Below, one piece after another: positions 34,470-45,460 of a DNA stretch of 64,000 nt. Position numbers and translations under genes: made by a program. A model generated the notes under the pieces. That model did not search any database, had not been told where the DNA came from, and worked only from the letters and a program-made list of their open reading frames with translations. Where the stretch lies: assembly GCA_027475525.1 (NCBI GenBank), contig JAMWFC010000059.1, forward strand, positions 434,001 to 498,000, given 5' to 3'. This stretch comes from Macrolepiota albuminosa (Eukaryota; Basidiomycota; Agaricomycetes; Agaricales; Agaricaceae). How positions within the stretch are numbered: the stretch's first letter is position 1; each line of letters begins with the position of its first letter.

Positions 34470-34919
34470 AGTACTTTGTATGTCCTCGATTTGCTTTGAT
34501 AACTGCTTGAATTCTTCTAGGCATGCTTTCTATTAGTCTTTAGCATACCTCTGGTGGTATTTCATCCCACTCCTTTGCAACTCTCTCTCATAATTCATGC
34601 ATACTATAGGAAGGTGTTTCATACTACCTAAGTTGCTCCTTGACGTACTCCCAGAGATGTTCAATAGTGTTGAGATCAGAGGATTGGGCTGGCCACCAAA
34701 GGACATCAAAGTTGTTGTTCTCAAACCACTTGTTAGCCCTCTTGGAGTTGTGTTTGGGGTCATTGTCCTGTTAGTAGTGGGCATTCTCCTCCTTCTTCAA
34801 CTTCTCAAAGCTCTCCTTTGCTCCATTATCCAAAATTTCACAGTACTGCTCTGCATTTATGATTCTCACCATCTCCACAAGCTTTTCTACTCTATTTCAA
34901 CCCATACAGCCCCATACTA
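34470..34919 (-). pseudogene. Tc1 transposase, C-terminal half
   Basis: The minus strand reads VWGCMGWNRV-like sequence, INAEQYCEIL, QDNDPKHNSKRANKWF (second catalytic Asp), then WWPAQSSDLNTIEHLWEYVK (catalytic Glu) and IPRRIQAVIKANRGHTKY-like C-terminus. This is the hallmark DDE block of Tc1 transposases, which cut and paste DNA at TA sites. Stops near 34620 and 34550 break it. Confidence 0.88.
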
Positions 34920-35499
34920 CAGTGCACCACGCTCAAAACCAACCTCTTGATACTCCAAAAATTAGAAACTTTATATCATCTTAAAAAATGAAGATAAAAC
35001 TATGAAAACTACCGGAATAACTCAGATTGAGAAGGGCCTTTAAGTTATCACAACACTTCCTTGAAATTTTAAGTTTAAATTTTTTTTTTCACTTGAAAAC
35101 TAGATTTAGAACTCTGAGCCATTATTATATAAGCCAATGGCCCTTGATGTGACTCTATTTGGTATATTAACTAAGCAATGACATGATTTCTACTGAGGGT
35201 TCTGAAGCATATCTAAAGATATCATAATGTTTGCAGGAACATGGCGATGAAATTTATACTTTTGAACTGCAAATTTAGCAAGGCGCACATTCAAATCCTT
35301 ACTATAAATAAAGGTTTAGGTCATCCTTGACAGGGAAGTTCAGCAAAATTTACTTGTAAGCATCTATGTAACGCTATATCCGACAAAAAAATGCTCAAAT
35401 TGTCTTTACTTTGCACGAGTATGATTTCAGGCACTAGAGTCTTGGCTGTGCTGAAGGTTCCATCAGCAAAACAATGATAACCTGTCAGGATGACATTAA

Positions 35500-38400
35500 A
35501 GATGGAGCAGCTCAAGTCAATAAAGACTCACGATATTTCATCCATCCCCAAAACATTTTGATCAGATTAAATTCACAATGAAACTTTGGAAGAAAGTAAC
35601 ACTTGTGACCATGCTTCTTGATCTCGATCTGAAGAAGTGGCCTCTCTTCTAAAAAATCTGTCTGTGCTGCAAGTACTTGCCTCATGCAGCATATCTTCTC
35701 AGTTGAGCCAGACATGTAAAATATATCTTTGTTGCTCTCTTTAGGCTCATCCATTCCAGCCATTGTTTCCAGCTCCTCTTGTACTTCCTTTTTCTTTGCT
35801 TTTTTTGACTTCTTATACTCTGCACAATCACCCAGGATAGCCTTGCCACCGTTTGACTGATTAAGAAGATCCCAGAGACCTCATTCTTGCAAAACGTGCT
35901 TCATTTCCTTGGCCTGGCTTTGAAATTGATAGTCTGGATGATTGTGTGAAAGATCAGAGTCAAAGACCATTGTCCGTTCCTTGTCTCGAAGCTCCAGATA
36001 TCGATTGTTATTTGGGATTTTTGTTGTATGCATAAGGCATTGTGCTCCACCCAGATTAACATTCATTTTATTGATGTTAAGTGCATCCTTTAATTGAGCT
36101 GCATGTGCAGTTGATTGATCAAAGATGAACTTACCAATAGCATCAGAAAACATAGATTCAAATATTGGGATTGCCTGCATAAGAACCATGCTCCATCTAG
36201 ATTAACATTCATTTTATTGATGTTAAGTGCATCCTTTGATTGAGCTGCATGTGCAGTTGATTGATCAAAGATGAACTTGCCAATAGCATCAGGAAATATG
36301 GATTCAAATATTGGGATTGCCTGCTTAAGAACCTAATGATATACATTAGTAATACAAGAAGTTGATAGAAACAAATCAATACTTGGTTTATGAGTCTTTC
36401 AGCATTCCACCATCTATCTGAATTTTTTCCTGGATAGATCTATTCACATGCATCTGTTAAAATCTCTGTGCCACTTTCCAGTGACTCCTGAAGCTGTTCA
36501 ATTTAATCAGGAGTCAGCTTCAAATGGCTATAAAGCTCAATAATAAAATCAGAGATATGTATTGACTTTTCCTGACCCTTCTTTTGAATAGGAAGTCTTC
36601 CACTTCTTGCCTATACCTATTGGCAAAGCTTGTTTGACCAAATAATTGTCTTATCTTGATAGATTGGAACATGTAACTGTTCTCCAGGCTTCAGAGTGGG
36701 ATGTATCAGCTCAAGTGTTTTATTATCAAAGTGAATCTGTAAACTAAGAAAATGTGAGGAAATATTTACAAGACAGTTTCTAAGCTCACTAATCATTTCC
36801 AGCCATTGTTTCAAGAAACTTCTTGCAATATTTGATGACATCAGCCCGCTCATGACCATCCACATAGACTCCTTTTTTAACTTCAGTTATGCCATATCCA
36901 AGCTTGTGTAACCATCGGCGAGCACACTTCTTTGAAATTTTAGTTCCTCTGAAATCAAGTTTCAGAATCGGAATGATAATGGTATTGACCTGCCATTGCA
37001 GCAATTCAGGTGTTATCTAGCCACATGGTCAGATCTGATTTGATTCCAGGTTTGTTCATCTACTTACCTCATCAAGAGCAACTACATTCAGATATTGGCA
37101 TACAGCATGTTGAATGCGCTCATTGTTAAGCAAAGATGGGTATGTGTAGTGCTTTTCAGCATTTGTTGAGGGCAATGTTTTGAAGCACTCAATATAGAGC
37201 TTGAGATGTTGGATCTGCCATGCAAAGTATGGTCCTTTCCCTATTGCACATGCTACGGATTTACTGGCTCATGTTCGTGGATTTTTAATTTTTGGATTCT
37301 GTGAATATTTCAAGACAAGATCTAGATACTTCTAAACTGCTTGAAGTTTGAAAAGGGCCCCAAAAAATTTGTGGCACTGTAGTACTTGGTGTAAGTATTA
37401 CTGATAGTTCTGGGGCTTTCTTGAAGTCTTAGAAAGTGACCTCTAATTCACACTGGTGCTTGATGATAAAGTTGATGTATTGGATGCTTCACAGAATATC
37501 AAATATCCTGATGGGCAGAAGAAGGTTCTCAATAAACTCCAGCCTAAGTAGTTCACTCTCTGAGAACCACCAAGCCTTTGTCTACCAATAGACTTCTAAT
37601 AAGAGGTGTTCAGTAAACTCTAGCCTAAGTGATTCACTTTCTGGGAACCACCGAGCCTTTGCCTATCAATTGCCCGGTCATTTTCTACTCTACTTGGACT
37701 ATTTATACTAATTTTCCAGTGCACAGACCACCAGATTACATGACTTTTTGCTCTTGACCTCCCAGCATTCCTGACCTAATTTGTGGTTCCATTTTTCATT
37801 TTGGTGATGCATGTTTCAGTGCCACCATTCCATTCATCCCTTCCTTCCTCTATTCAATGCATGTGCCATCATTCCATTCATCTCTTTTGACATCCCTCCA
37901 TGCTTCTTTCCCTTTCCCCTTTCAGTCACATCAAATTGGGCATTGTCAGATCAGATCTTGATCTAGATCATGACAAGTTGATTCCATTTTGTCACCTCTG
38001 CCAGCTCCCATGCTTCTCCTCCCCATAACAGTGGTTGGACTATTGTTGAGTTGATCGCTTGAGCTGGTCCCTGCTCTTTGTTTTGTACTGTCTGTATATT
38101 TATTGGGGTGTTTTTAGAGATATACTTTGTTGAGACTGCTACCAGGAGGCTTACAATTTTCAGCCTTATAATTAAATGTTTATTTTGACTTCTGGTGCAT
38201 GTTGTATCTCTGACTGCTGGTACAGCATCGTATCAGCACTTCACAGCATTAATCAGTTTTGTGACAATAATTCCAACAGAAGACCCCGGCTCCAGTGGCT
38301 GCACATTATCATCTTCAAACTCCTCAGTGTCATCTTCAATGTTGAGAAGATCTATGCCTCCATTGATCATCTCTTATTCAACTGAAGTGAGCATGATATC

Positions 38401-39170
38401 ATTTTCATTTTTGTGATCATCTTCAATTGTGCTCAAGTCCAAGTCCAGTCCTGGTCTGAGTCTGTCCAAAACAGGGTCTGCAAGACTTGAAACAGGGATC
38501 TGATTCTCAATCCAATTCCACCACTCATCATAAGAATTCACGACTTGTACATCAGTGAGTGCTAAGCAATGTCATTCGTCAGATAAGTTGATCATTTGCA
38601 ATCATCCAAAATCCTCTGCCAACAGTATAAAAAACTCATGAGCCATACTTTTAGTTGCATTTGGAGCATGTGAGCTGGATACTGGGGATAGCAATTGCCA
38701 TCTGAAGAACTCATCAATTTTTTGGCTTCCAATAGCTGCCTCCTGGAGATCTTTATTTTGTTTAGCATGGGAAGAACAGCTACATCCCATGAAAGTAGGA
38801 AGTGTGGCAAGTAGGCAATGCTTTTTGACTTTGGGAGCAAGTTCCTTTCATTGTTACTTTAATTAAAGGGCTCATGGCAGGTCAATACAGCATTGTAACA
38901 CACAGTGACACCTACTATACCGTGGGCAATGTAAGTTTCAAGATCCTGCATGTCCTCATTCTCATTCTCTTTAAATGCCAGATCTTCTCTGCCATTCTCA
39001 ATCAATGTAAACACTACTCCAGAATGCTTTATCTCGGATGCCAAAGCATAATCAGGATCTGTCAAAGTGTTGATGAGATCATTCGTAAAACTGGGGCCAA
39101 AACTATTGGCATGGTCAGCTCATTGATGTTTGGCCTGCACGACATGTTTGCTGGGCCTTACCATGGTATA
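35500..39170 (-). pseudogene. DDE transposase of the inner transposon (broken)
   Basis: Pieces on the minus strand follow the order of a transposase family abundant in agaricomycetes: CAIGKGPYFAWQIQHLKLYI, ARRWLHKLGYGITEVKKGVYVDGHERADV, IYQDKTIIWSN (first Asp), FIFDQSTAHAAQLKDALNIN (second Asp), LGGAQCLMHTTKIP, and KCYFLPKFHCEFNLIKMFWGW, where the family has Glu in NPIEMYWG; here it is Lys (GAA to AAA). The solo LTR interrupts the frame at 37378-38235. An upstream part (39065-38592) reads DYALASEIKHSGVVFTLIEN. The active site is lost. Confidence 0.78.
37378..38235 (-). mobile_element. Solo LTR, family S (858 bases)
   Basis: Starts TGTAGTACTTGG and ends GTATCA on the plus strand, flanked by the 4-base duplication GCAC (37374-37377, 38236-38239). 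The reverse complement matches 51331-52292. On the minus strand a TATAAATAG lies at 37707-37699, so the LTR reads leftward. No internal retroelement sequence remains, so it arose by LTR-LTR recombination. Confidence 0.88.
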
Positions 39171-39367
39171 TAGACTGTTTTCCAGGGCCTTTATGTTTGT
39201 TTGTTTTTTTCTAAAAACTGGATTTTAGTCACGTGATAGGGGAATTTTTGATTTTTTCATTTTTATGCATATTCTACCCTACTTCCTTCCTAATTTTTTT
39301 TGCTGGGATCTAATTCCAAAAGTTATGCTTGGCCCTGATAGGTCGCTTCTAAGTGTGGTGCACTGTA

Positions 39368-39930
39368 TGAGATTATTCCCTCCTTCATGCTTCACAGTAG
39401 GTGTAGATATTTGGTCTGAAATGCCTTCTCTTCATAGCTTCCACACATACTGCTTTTTATCTGACCCAATCCTGTTAATCTTTGTTTCATCTGTCCACAA
39501 CATCCTTTTTCAGTCCTTTATAGTCCAGTTCTGATACTCCTGAGCCCATCTAGCTTTGAGCATAGAAACTTTTCTCTTGGTAGCAGACTGATACTCCTCC
39601 TCCTTCAACACATTCCAGACAGTCTGGAAAGAGACAGGGTTGGAAATGATGTTGTTGATAAAATTGGTGGCCTGGACAGCTGTATCAAGTCTCCTAGTTG
39701 AGATTTGTCAAACAATAGCCTGTTTATTATATGGAGTAAGCTTAGTAGGATGGCCTTCAGAATAGTTTTCCTTGTTCATCTCCAACTTTCTACCAATTCT
39801 CCTAATAGTAGACTGTGGACTTCTCTAGACCAGTTTGAGCCCCAATCTGATGCAAAAAATATCTTTAAGCAAGAAGAAAAGCAACAGTTGAGCATTGTGC
39901 AGGAGGAATAGATTTTATAATGGTGGTTGA
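39368..39930 (-). pseudogene. Tc1 transposase, N-terminal half
   Basis: The minus strand encodes a helix-turn-helix region (STIRRIGRKLEMNKENYSEG, GHPTKLTPYNKQAIV) and then ATKRKVSMLKARWAQEYQNW, RMLWTDETKINRIGSDKKQY with the first catalytic Asp, and KHEGGNNLI, which continues as VWGCMG at 34917 once the inner transposon is removed. Stops such as the TGA after KQAIV mark decay. Confidence 0.85.
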
Positions 39931-40087
39931 AGATCAAGATATGGTTCAACCAGCTTGAACTACTTCCAAGTATATCTAAACATGGTCACATGACTTTGTT
40001 CATATTCCCACATGCAACTTACTCTTCATTTCTGAGTAAAATAGGAATAAACCTGAAAAATTAGAAATGCTCAAAAAACTGTCCCAA

Positions 40088-41015
40088 TGAGTGAATATTT
40101 TAAAATAGCCATCACTCCATCAGTTTTGATTTCAATTACATAAACCTAGATTTATTTTGTAGCTACAATGCCATAGTATTTTACATGATTTAATTAGGAT
40201 TTTAAATACTTCTCATTCTTCATGCCAATGTCATCTTTCAAAAAGGATGAAATATTGAGACAGTTTTTTGAGCCACTGTATTAAGTGTATCAGTTAATAT
40301 AGATAAGAAACTAGAATTATAACAGTTGACTCTTTAAATATGCATAAATAAAAGGAGTTATAGATTGACAACTAGGTATAAAATGCTAAAAGAAAGCAAA
40401 TTTATAACCTCAATCAATATGTCAAAATGCAATTTCAGAACAGATTGATCAAACAATAAACCATTACAGAAGCAATAGCTTATATGAACTACTGCTAGAG
40501 CATCAGCTTACATAAACTATTGATGGAGTATCAGCTTATATAAGCATATTCTATTAGACATAAAACTGGATGTATACAAGCTTATAGAAAAAATAATTCA
40601 AAAAGTTCTATGAATACCAAAGACAATGTGGTCTAATTTTCAAAGATGAAAATAAATAAAGAGAACAGAATAATGACTGCTAAAGCAAAAAAAAAATTCA
40701 CATAATTGTACAATTTTCATGCATGCTTCTCTTTCTAGGTACTAGATGTAATAAATTAGAATAATAAACAAGGCATTTAACAACATGAAACAAATTACAT
40801 ATTGAAGAAAAAAACATATACACTTATTTAAAAATATATATATATACTTATTCAAAAAACAGAATCTCTCAACTTGGTAAAAGAAAAAAACAATAATGCA
40901 CTCAATACAGAAAAAAAAAACTTAAAATATAGATATGTAGAAAATAAAAGTATAATCCTTTAACATAAAAAAATTAATTAATTACTCAGCAGAGATAACA
41001 GAAAAGAGCAACATA
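40088..41015. other. AT-rich region, Tc1-type terminus at 40257-40278
   Basis: Contains GAGACAGTTTTTTGAGCCACTG followed by TA (40257-40280), which looks like a second Tc1-family terminal repeat (CAGTGGCTCAAAAAACTGTCTC). The rest is AT-rich without credible genes. Confidence 0.45.
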
Positions 41016-41193
41016 ATAGCCGGTAAAGATAGCCAAAAAGGAGCAAATAGCAAGGACATGGTGGTAATAGCTGATAGAAATAGCCGGTAAAGATAGCTGA
41101 AAGGGAGCAAATATCAAGGACATAATAGTAATAGCCAGTAGTAATAGCCAGTAAAGATAGCCAAAAGGGAGCAAATATCAAGGACATAGCTAG
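41016..41193. repeat. 64-base minisatellite, three units
   Basis: Units start ATAGCC at 41016, 41080 and 41144, each with GGTAAAGATAGC and GGAGCAAATATCAAGGACAT. Confidence 0.85.
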
Positions 41194-41900
41194 TAGAGGA
41201 AGAGACATGGCAATGACTGAGATCACATGAGGAGCACAAACTTTGAGGACAAAATGCACATCAAAGCAGGTGGTAAAACAAATTTCCCTCCATGTATCAT
41301 CACAAAAGTTCATAAACTTAACTTATGTATGCATGTAGGTCATTGTTATTTACATCCCATCACATTCTACATGCAACAGTGCTATACTCCAATGCACTCC
41401 TTGCTCTTGAAAAAATCCAAAATTAATTCATTATATTGAAGATTTTGCCTTGTAAATTATATGTGCAATATCAAGGATATGAGATGCACTTTGAAACACA
41501 GAGAACATAAATGAGAGAAAGAACAATTGTCGCAATAAATTGGTTCCATGGCAAGACCAGAATGGGTTTAATAGTTGATATCAAACAGCAGAATACAGAC
41601 TGGGCTGAATCAAAGAAAGACCAGGGGCAAAAAGGAAGAAAGAGCCATTGAGAACAACCAGCTATACAAACAAGAGCAATTATGACTAAAGCTAAAGTGG
41701 TTAGTACAATGAGCGCAAGATCTGAAATCAGCATGTCATAAACTTCTCGTTTACACACTCAGTTTAATCGCCGAGAAGCAAAGAAAAAAAATTACAAGCA
41801 CAAAAACAAAATAATAACAGAGATCTCATTGCAGGCCCAGAAACCTTTATTTGAGGTACCATGTAAGGATAGACAGGCAGTGGCCTGAAAGATACTATTG
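41194..41900. other. Intergenic, no gene recognised
   Basis: Short open frames on both strands with no convincing protein features. Possible 3' region of the neighbouring Zn2Cys6-type gene. Confidence 0.4.
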
Positions 41901-42552
41901 TCAGGTAGTAATTTGATGGTGGGAAGTAGCCATTGTGTCCACCCCTGTGCACTCCTCTACAATTGGCTGTGGGACTGGTAAAAATTGTGGATACCAGTGA
42001 GATCTGTTGACAGGTAGCATAACATAAGGCAGCAAATACTGGCCAAACAAACAAGGGATGAATTTGCCTATGAGCAGTGCTGAAGCACTAGCCAGGGGAC
42101 CATTGTTGGAGCCAGAAACGTGTTGCAAGGACGCAGTTGGACTTGCACTGCCATTAATGCAATCTTGAGAGGTTTACGATGTCATTTGAAATGGAAAAAG
42201 GTATCAGAACAGAGTGTGACACACCTTTTGAATTGCATTTCTTGTACAGACCTCTCTTGACACCCTTTTTCCGCTCCTTCCTCTGTGAATCGACACATTG
42301 CTCAGAGACACTGTACTTGACGCAATGAAGGCAGGGCCAGGCATTATCACATTTCTTGCAGGACTTTTTACAGTTTATACAGGTGTTCCTGACCTGGCAT
42401 TGCTTTGCAAAACTCAAAGGCTGTACTTGTAAAGGGAAGGGTTACATGTGTGTTGAGTGGTCCCCAGACTGCATGATCACAGTAGGCTTTATAATGTCAT
42501 CCAAAGAGGTATCAGAGAGATCTCCGCCACTCTTAGTGTCATTGTCAGCCAT
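41901..42552 (-). CDS. Zn2Cys6-type cysteine-rich protein (host gene, exon limits uncertain)
   Basis: From Met at 42552 (MADNDTKSGGDLSDTSLDD), a likely intron (GTAACCC...GTCAG, 57 bases) leads into CINCKKSCKKCDNAWPCLHC, which with a later Cys fits C-x2-C-x6-C-x5-C-x2-C-x8-C, the Zn2Cys6 pattern of fungal DNA-binding proteins, followed by a basic stretch RKERKKGVKRG. A second intron probably follows and leads to 42128-41901, a Pro/Tyr-rich tail (YVMLPVNRSHWYPQFLPVPQ). Such proteins with a basic tail are common in agaricomycetes and are presumed nuclear regulators. The gene lies about 430 bases downstream of the importin remnant. It could be intact or a fragment. Confidence 0.55.
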
Positions 42553-42981
42553 GTGTGGCATCAGAAGACGAAGAACAGACAGGCTGAGCATGTGAAAATG
42601 GATATGAAAATCATAAATACCTAGAAATGTAACAGTCAAAGATGAATGAAAGAAAAGCAGAAATAACAGAAAAGGGAAAGAAGGATGTCAGAGATGCTGA
42701 CTGATGGATTCTCTTGAAGACACACATACATCATGATCTGCACATTCACAGCACATTTCATAATGTTTAGAACTTGGTCCTTCTGATGGGCTTATTTAAG
42801 CAACTAAAGTGCGATAACAATAAGTCATGCATGCACACAGTATACAGCACCTCCAGTAGCAGAATAGCAAGCCACAACATTTTAATCAACAAAAAATTCT
42901 CTCCAAATATCATTGAACAAACAAAATAAGGAATAACTGTACTGCCTCCAATGGTTTCTACACATATTAGATGTCCCCTAG

Positions 42982-43274
42982 TCACTCATCTTCATCACTT
43001 CTCCAGGAACAAACCCCCAAATCCTTGACGCTTCCCACAGTGACCAACAACGGATGATCAGGATTAATGACCGCCAACATCTTTCTCATATCCTCCAACA
43101 TGAAATCCTCCACCTCCATAAGCACCATCTCACATCATATTGTTAATACACTTGTACAGCAATGTAAGGAACAACATGTCCTGCCCCATGCACATAGCTA
43201 CAATGAGGTGGTGGAATGCTGCCAACACGATCTCATGAGCATCTGGCTCGCCTTTCCTGATGTGAGGAGCATCA
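42982..43274 (-). pseudogene. Importin-beta-like (Kap121/importin-5 type) gene, 3' exon
   Basis: The minus strand reads EIVLAAFHHLIVAMCMGQDM and LFLTLLYKCINNMM, then after a frame change MEVEDFMLEDMRKMLAVINP, DHPLLVTVGSVKDLGV, and an acidic end SDEDE before TGA at 42982-42984. These fit HEAT-repeat segments near the end of fungal Kap121/importin-5-like karyopherins, which carry cargo through nuclear pores. The frame change suggests a deletion. The exon is cut from the rest of the gene by the solo LTR 43280-44040. Confidence 0.6.
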
Positions 43275-43279
43275 GCACT

Positions 43280-44040
43280 TGTCAGATTCCGCTGAGTTGG
43301 GGGCTTTCTGGGAAAGCAATGCCCTTACGAGATGGACTTGATCTACGTGTACTCAGGTGTTTGGAACTCCGGACTGAGCTTCTGGGGTTCAAGACACGAA
43401 CAGGAGATTCCCAGGATAGGGGACTTGTCCAGAGATCAGGTGGGGGTGAAGAGATCAGAGGGTTTGAGTCAAGTCAAGAACCAGAGGTTCTAGGACGAGA
43501 CCCGGTTAGTAAGTTTAAGATATGAAGTGCATACCAGTTTTTAAGAGCACGTGAACAATTTGAGTGTGCCAGTTAAAGTGTACCAATCAGGCATACCAGT
43601 CAGTCAAAGGGGCATGCAAGCAAACAAGTGTAATATCAAGACTAGCGAATACAACAGGGAGCTACACTATAAGTACTATGGGGCTGAGTCTGGGTCTCTG
43701 GGATTTTGGGGTGTCTGGGATAAGTTCCAGGGGGCATTGAGTAGTGGGAGGAGGACTGTATACCGAGATCATGCGTGTGGGGCATGCAATCAATTGGTGT
43801 GGAGGGAGCCATGATGCATGATGCATGATGGCCTGGAAGCAGTTGGCATGATCTGGTTGTTGATCGGGGGTTGATGGCAGTTGATCCTGAGTTTGTGATG
43901 CAGAGTTGCTGGGAGGTGCCAGGTGATGGCAGTCCTTGATGCATGTGATGGCGAGGTGCGTTCTGTGGGGTCAGAGGGAGGGTCCTGGATGGGGTTCCGG
44001 GGTTGTCCTGGGGTAGGTCTGGAGGGGAGGGGTTATGACA
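43280..44040 (-). mobile_element. Solo LTR (761 bases) in the importin gene
   Basis: Plus-strand ends TGTCAGATTCC and GGTTATGACA, flanked by the 5-base duplication GCACT (43275-43279, 44041-44045). On the minus strand it starts TGTCATAACCCC, a usual LTR start. G-rich on the plus strand. Not related by eye to the other LTRs here. Confidence 0.85.
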
Positions 44041-44945
44041 GCACTAACCTTCTTGCACACAAGGAGTCAGCCCAAAAAAAGCCCCATAACAAACAAACAA
44101 TAGGAGAAGAGAAAAAACACACATGGCACAAGCCTCTTGGACACCATTGTGGTAATAAAACGACAGCTCTGGCAATGTGATCTTGAGGGTCTGCAGGACA
44201 TACGGTGCAAACCTTGCTCCAAGCATGGAGCAATAAATAACAAGCGTCTCAAATGCCTGGCACTTTTTCTCAATCACTGAGGTCCGGATGCCAGTGTCTG
44301 GCCATCCATGATGACCATCTCCCAGCCTTCCTTTTACTCTGCCTTTTCTTCATCTTTGTCTGTCAAGTGTGAGTGTGAGTGTACAAAAGTAAACACAAAT
44401 ATGAGCACAAACATAAATATCAGCACCATTTCCTTTCTCATTTCTAAAGGCTGAACAAAACTCACCATACACAGAAACATCAGGCTTTGCACTTGTGCTC
44501 TGCAAAAGCTCTGGTACAACCATGTGGAGGTACAGCTTAAACTCATGTTCCATAGCCTGACACACCTTTGCCCAAGTCGCAATTAAATAATGGCCCAATT
44601 GCATATCAGACAGGTCGACGGGGCTCTGTATCTGAATCACCATCCATCAACAATCAATCAATCATTTTGTTGATCAAGGACAAAGAGAAGAAGAGGAGAA
44701 GAAGAGAAGAGAAGAGAAGAGGCGCACTTTGTATCCGTATCAAAAGCTCAATGAGCATCAGGAAATCAGGACAGAAAACGTCCCTCCCCACCGCGATCGC
44801 TACACACGATGTTTTCAAAAGGTTCAAACCATCCTAGTATGTGTTGTGTTAAATAAAACTCACCAACAAGCCCTGCACACTCCATTGCCTTTACTCTCAA
44901 CTTTCTATACTTGTACCCATCCACGTTCCTGAGTACATTTAACAG
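44041..44945 (-). pseudogene. Importin-beta-like gene, central exons
   Basis: Exons on the minus strand: 44945-44864 (NVLRNVDGYKYRKLRVKAME, CAGLV), intron 44863-44800, 44799-44735 (AIAVGRDVFCPDFLMLIELL), then 44631-44466 (DMQLGHYLIATWAKVCQAME, then SAKPDVSVY), intron to 44360, then from 44359 (DKDEEKAE, stop, KEGWEMVIMDGQ; after a frameshift IEKKCQAFETLVIYCSMLGA, RFAPYVLQTLKITLPELSFY, HNGVQEACA). The phrases match HEAT repeats of importin-5/Kap121. The exon joins keep frame, which supports the model. A TAA at 44334-44336, a frameshift nearby, and AT instead of GT at the donor after 44735 show it is a pseudogene, besides the insertions. Confidence 0.7.
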
Positions 44946-45329
44946 TGTTAAGATCTCAACACTGTAGGTGCACTTTGACCACCACCCTTTCACATCAATC
45001 ACATCCCTATCACAATCACAACACTACGGCCACCATTCTTTCATATCACATCTAGATCACACTTCCTTTGTACCACACTTCATTGTCATGGACCATATAT
45101 ATTGAGCTACAATACAGAATGCACCCTTAGTCATTTATCTACAGACTAAGGGTGAGCTCATTTTGAATACCTATACTATACATTTGACTAATCATACCTT
45201 AGACTATCAGACTAACAAATAGTCTGTATTATTTAGGTACAGAAAATTCAGTCATTTATCTACAGACTGAGGACTATCAGACTAACGAATAGTCTGTATT
45301 ATTTAGGTGTCAAGGATCAGATTATAACA
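44946..45329 (+). repeat. 5' LTR of the copia element (with internal duplication)
   Basis: 384 bases, 70 longer than the 3' LTR. The extra length is a partial tandem duplication: TCATTTATCTACAGACT and GACTATCAGACTAACRAATAG both occur twice. Confidence 0.92.
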
Positions 45330-45340
45330 GGTTATGGGCC
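45330..45340 (+). promoter_or_regulatory. Primer binding site, initiator-tRNA-Met anticodon-loop type
   Basis: GGTTATGGGCC follows the 5' LTR directly. It is complementary to the anticodon stem-loop of initiator tRNA-Met (GGCCCAUAACC), the half-tRNA primer known for Drosophila copia, rather than to a tRNA 3' end. Confidence 0.65.
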
Positions 45341-45460
45341 TATTGCTGCTTAACTGAACTTGATTCCTACATCAATTTATCTACTGAACTGGCCGTTTAG
45401 CTATTTTCTTTAGGTGACAAAAAAGTGTGTCTCCTTATACTCTGATACTCTACACTAAAG

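Larger units (their letters stand above)
34920..39365 (-). mobile_element. DDE transposon (Tc1/mariner superfamily, mushroom-type) inside the Tc1 element
   Basis: Ends CAGTGCACCAC (34920-34930) and its complement (39355-39365), flanked on both sides by TA (34918-34919, 39366-39367), the target of Tc1/mariner elements. The interior encodes a decayed DDE transposase on the minus strand and holds a solo LTR at 37378-38235. Without that LTR the element is about 3.6 kb. Confidence 0.82.
34432..40087 (-). mobile_element. Tc1-like DNA transposon, split by another transposon
   Basis: Inverted ends TTGGGATAGTTTTTTGAGCAT (34432 on) and its complement ATGCTCAAAAAACTGTCCCAA (up to 40087) enclose a Tc1-type transposase on the minus strand. 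Removing 34920-39367 (insert plus one TA) joins the two halves in frame. No intact TA duplication is visible at the outer ends, so the limits are approximate. Confidence 0.8.

Noticed and set aside
43560..43814. 87-codon open frame
   Set aside because: Lies wholly inside the solo LTR 43280-44040.
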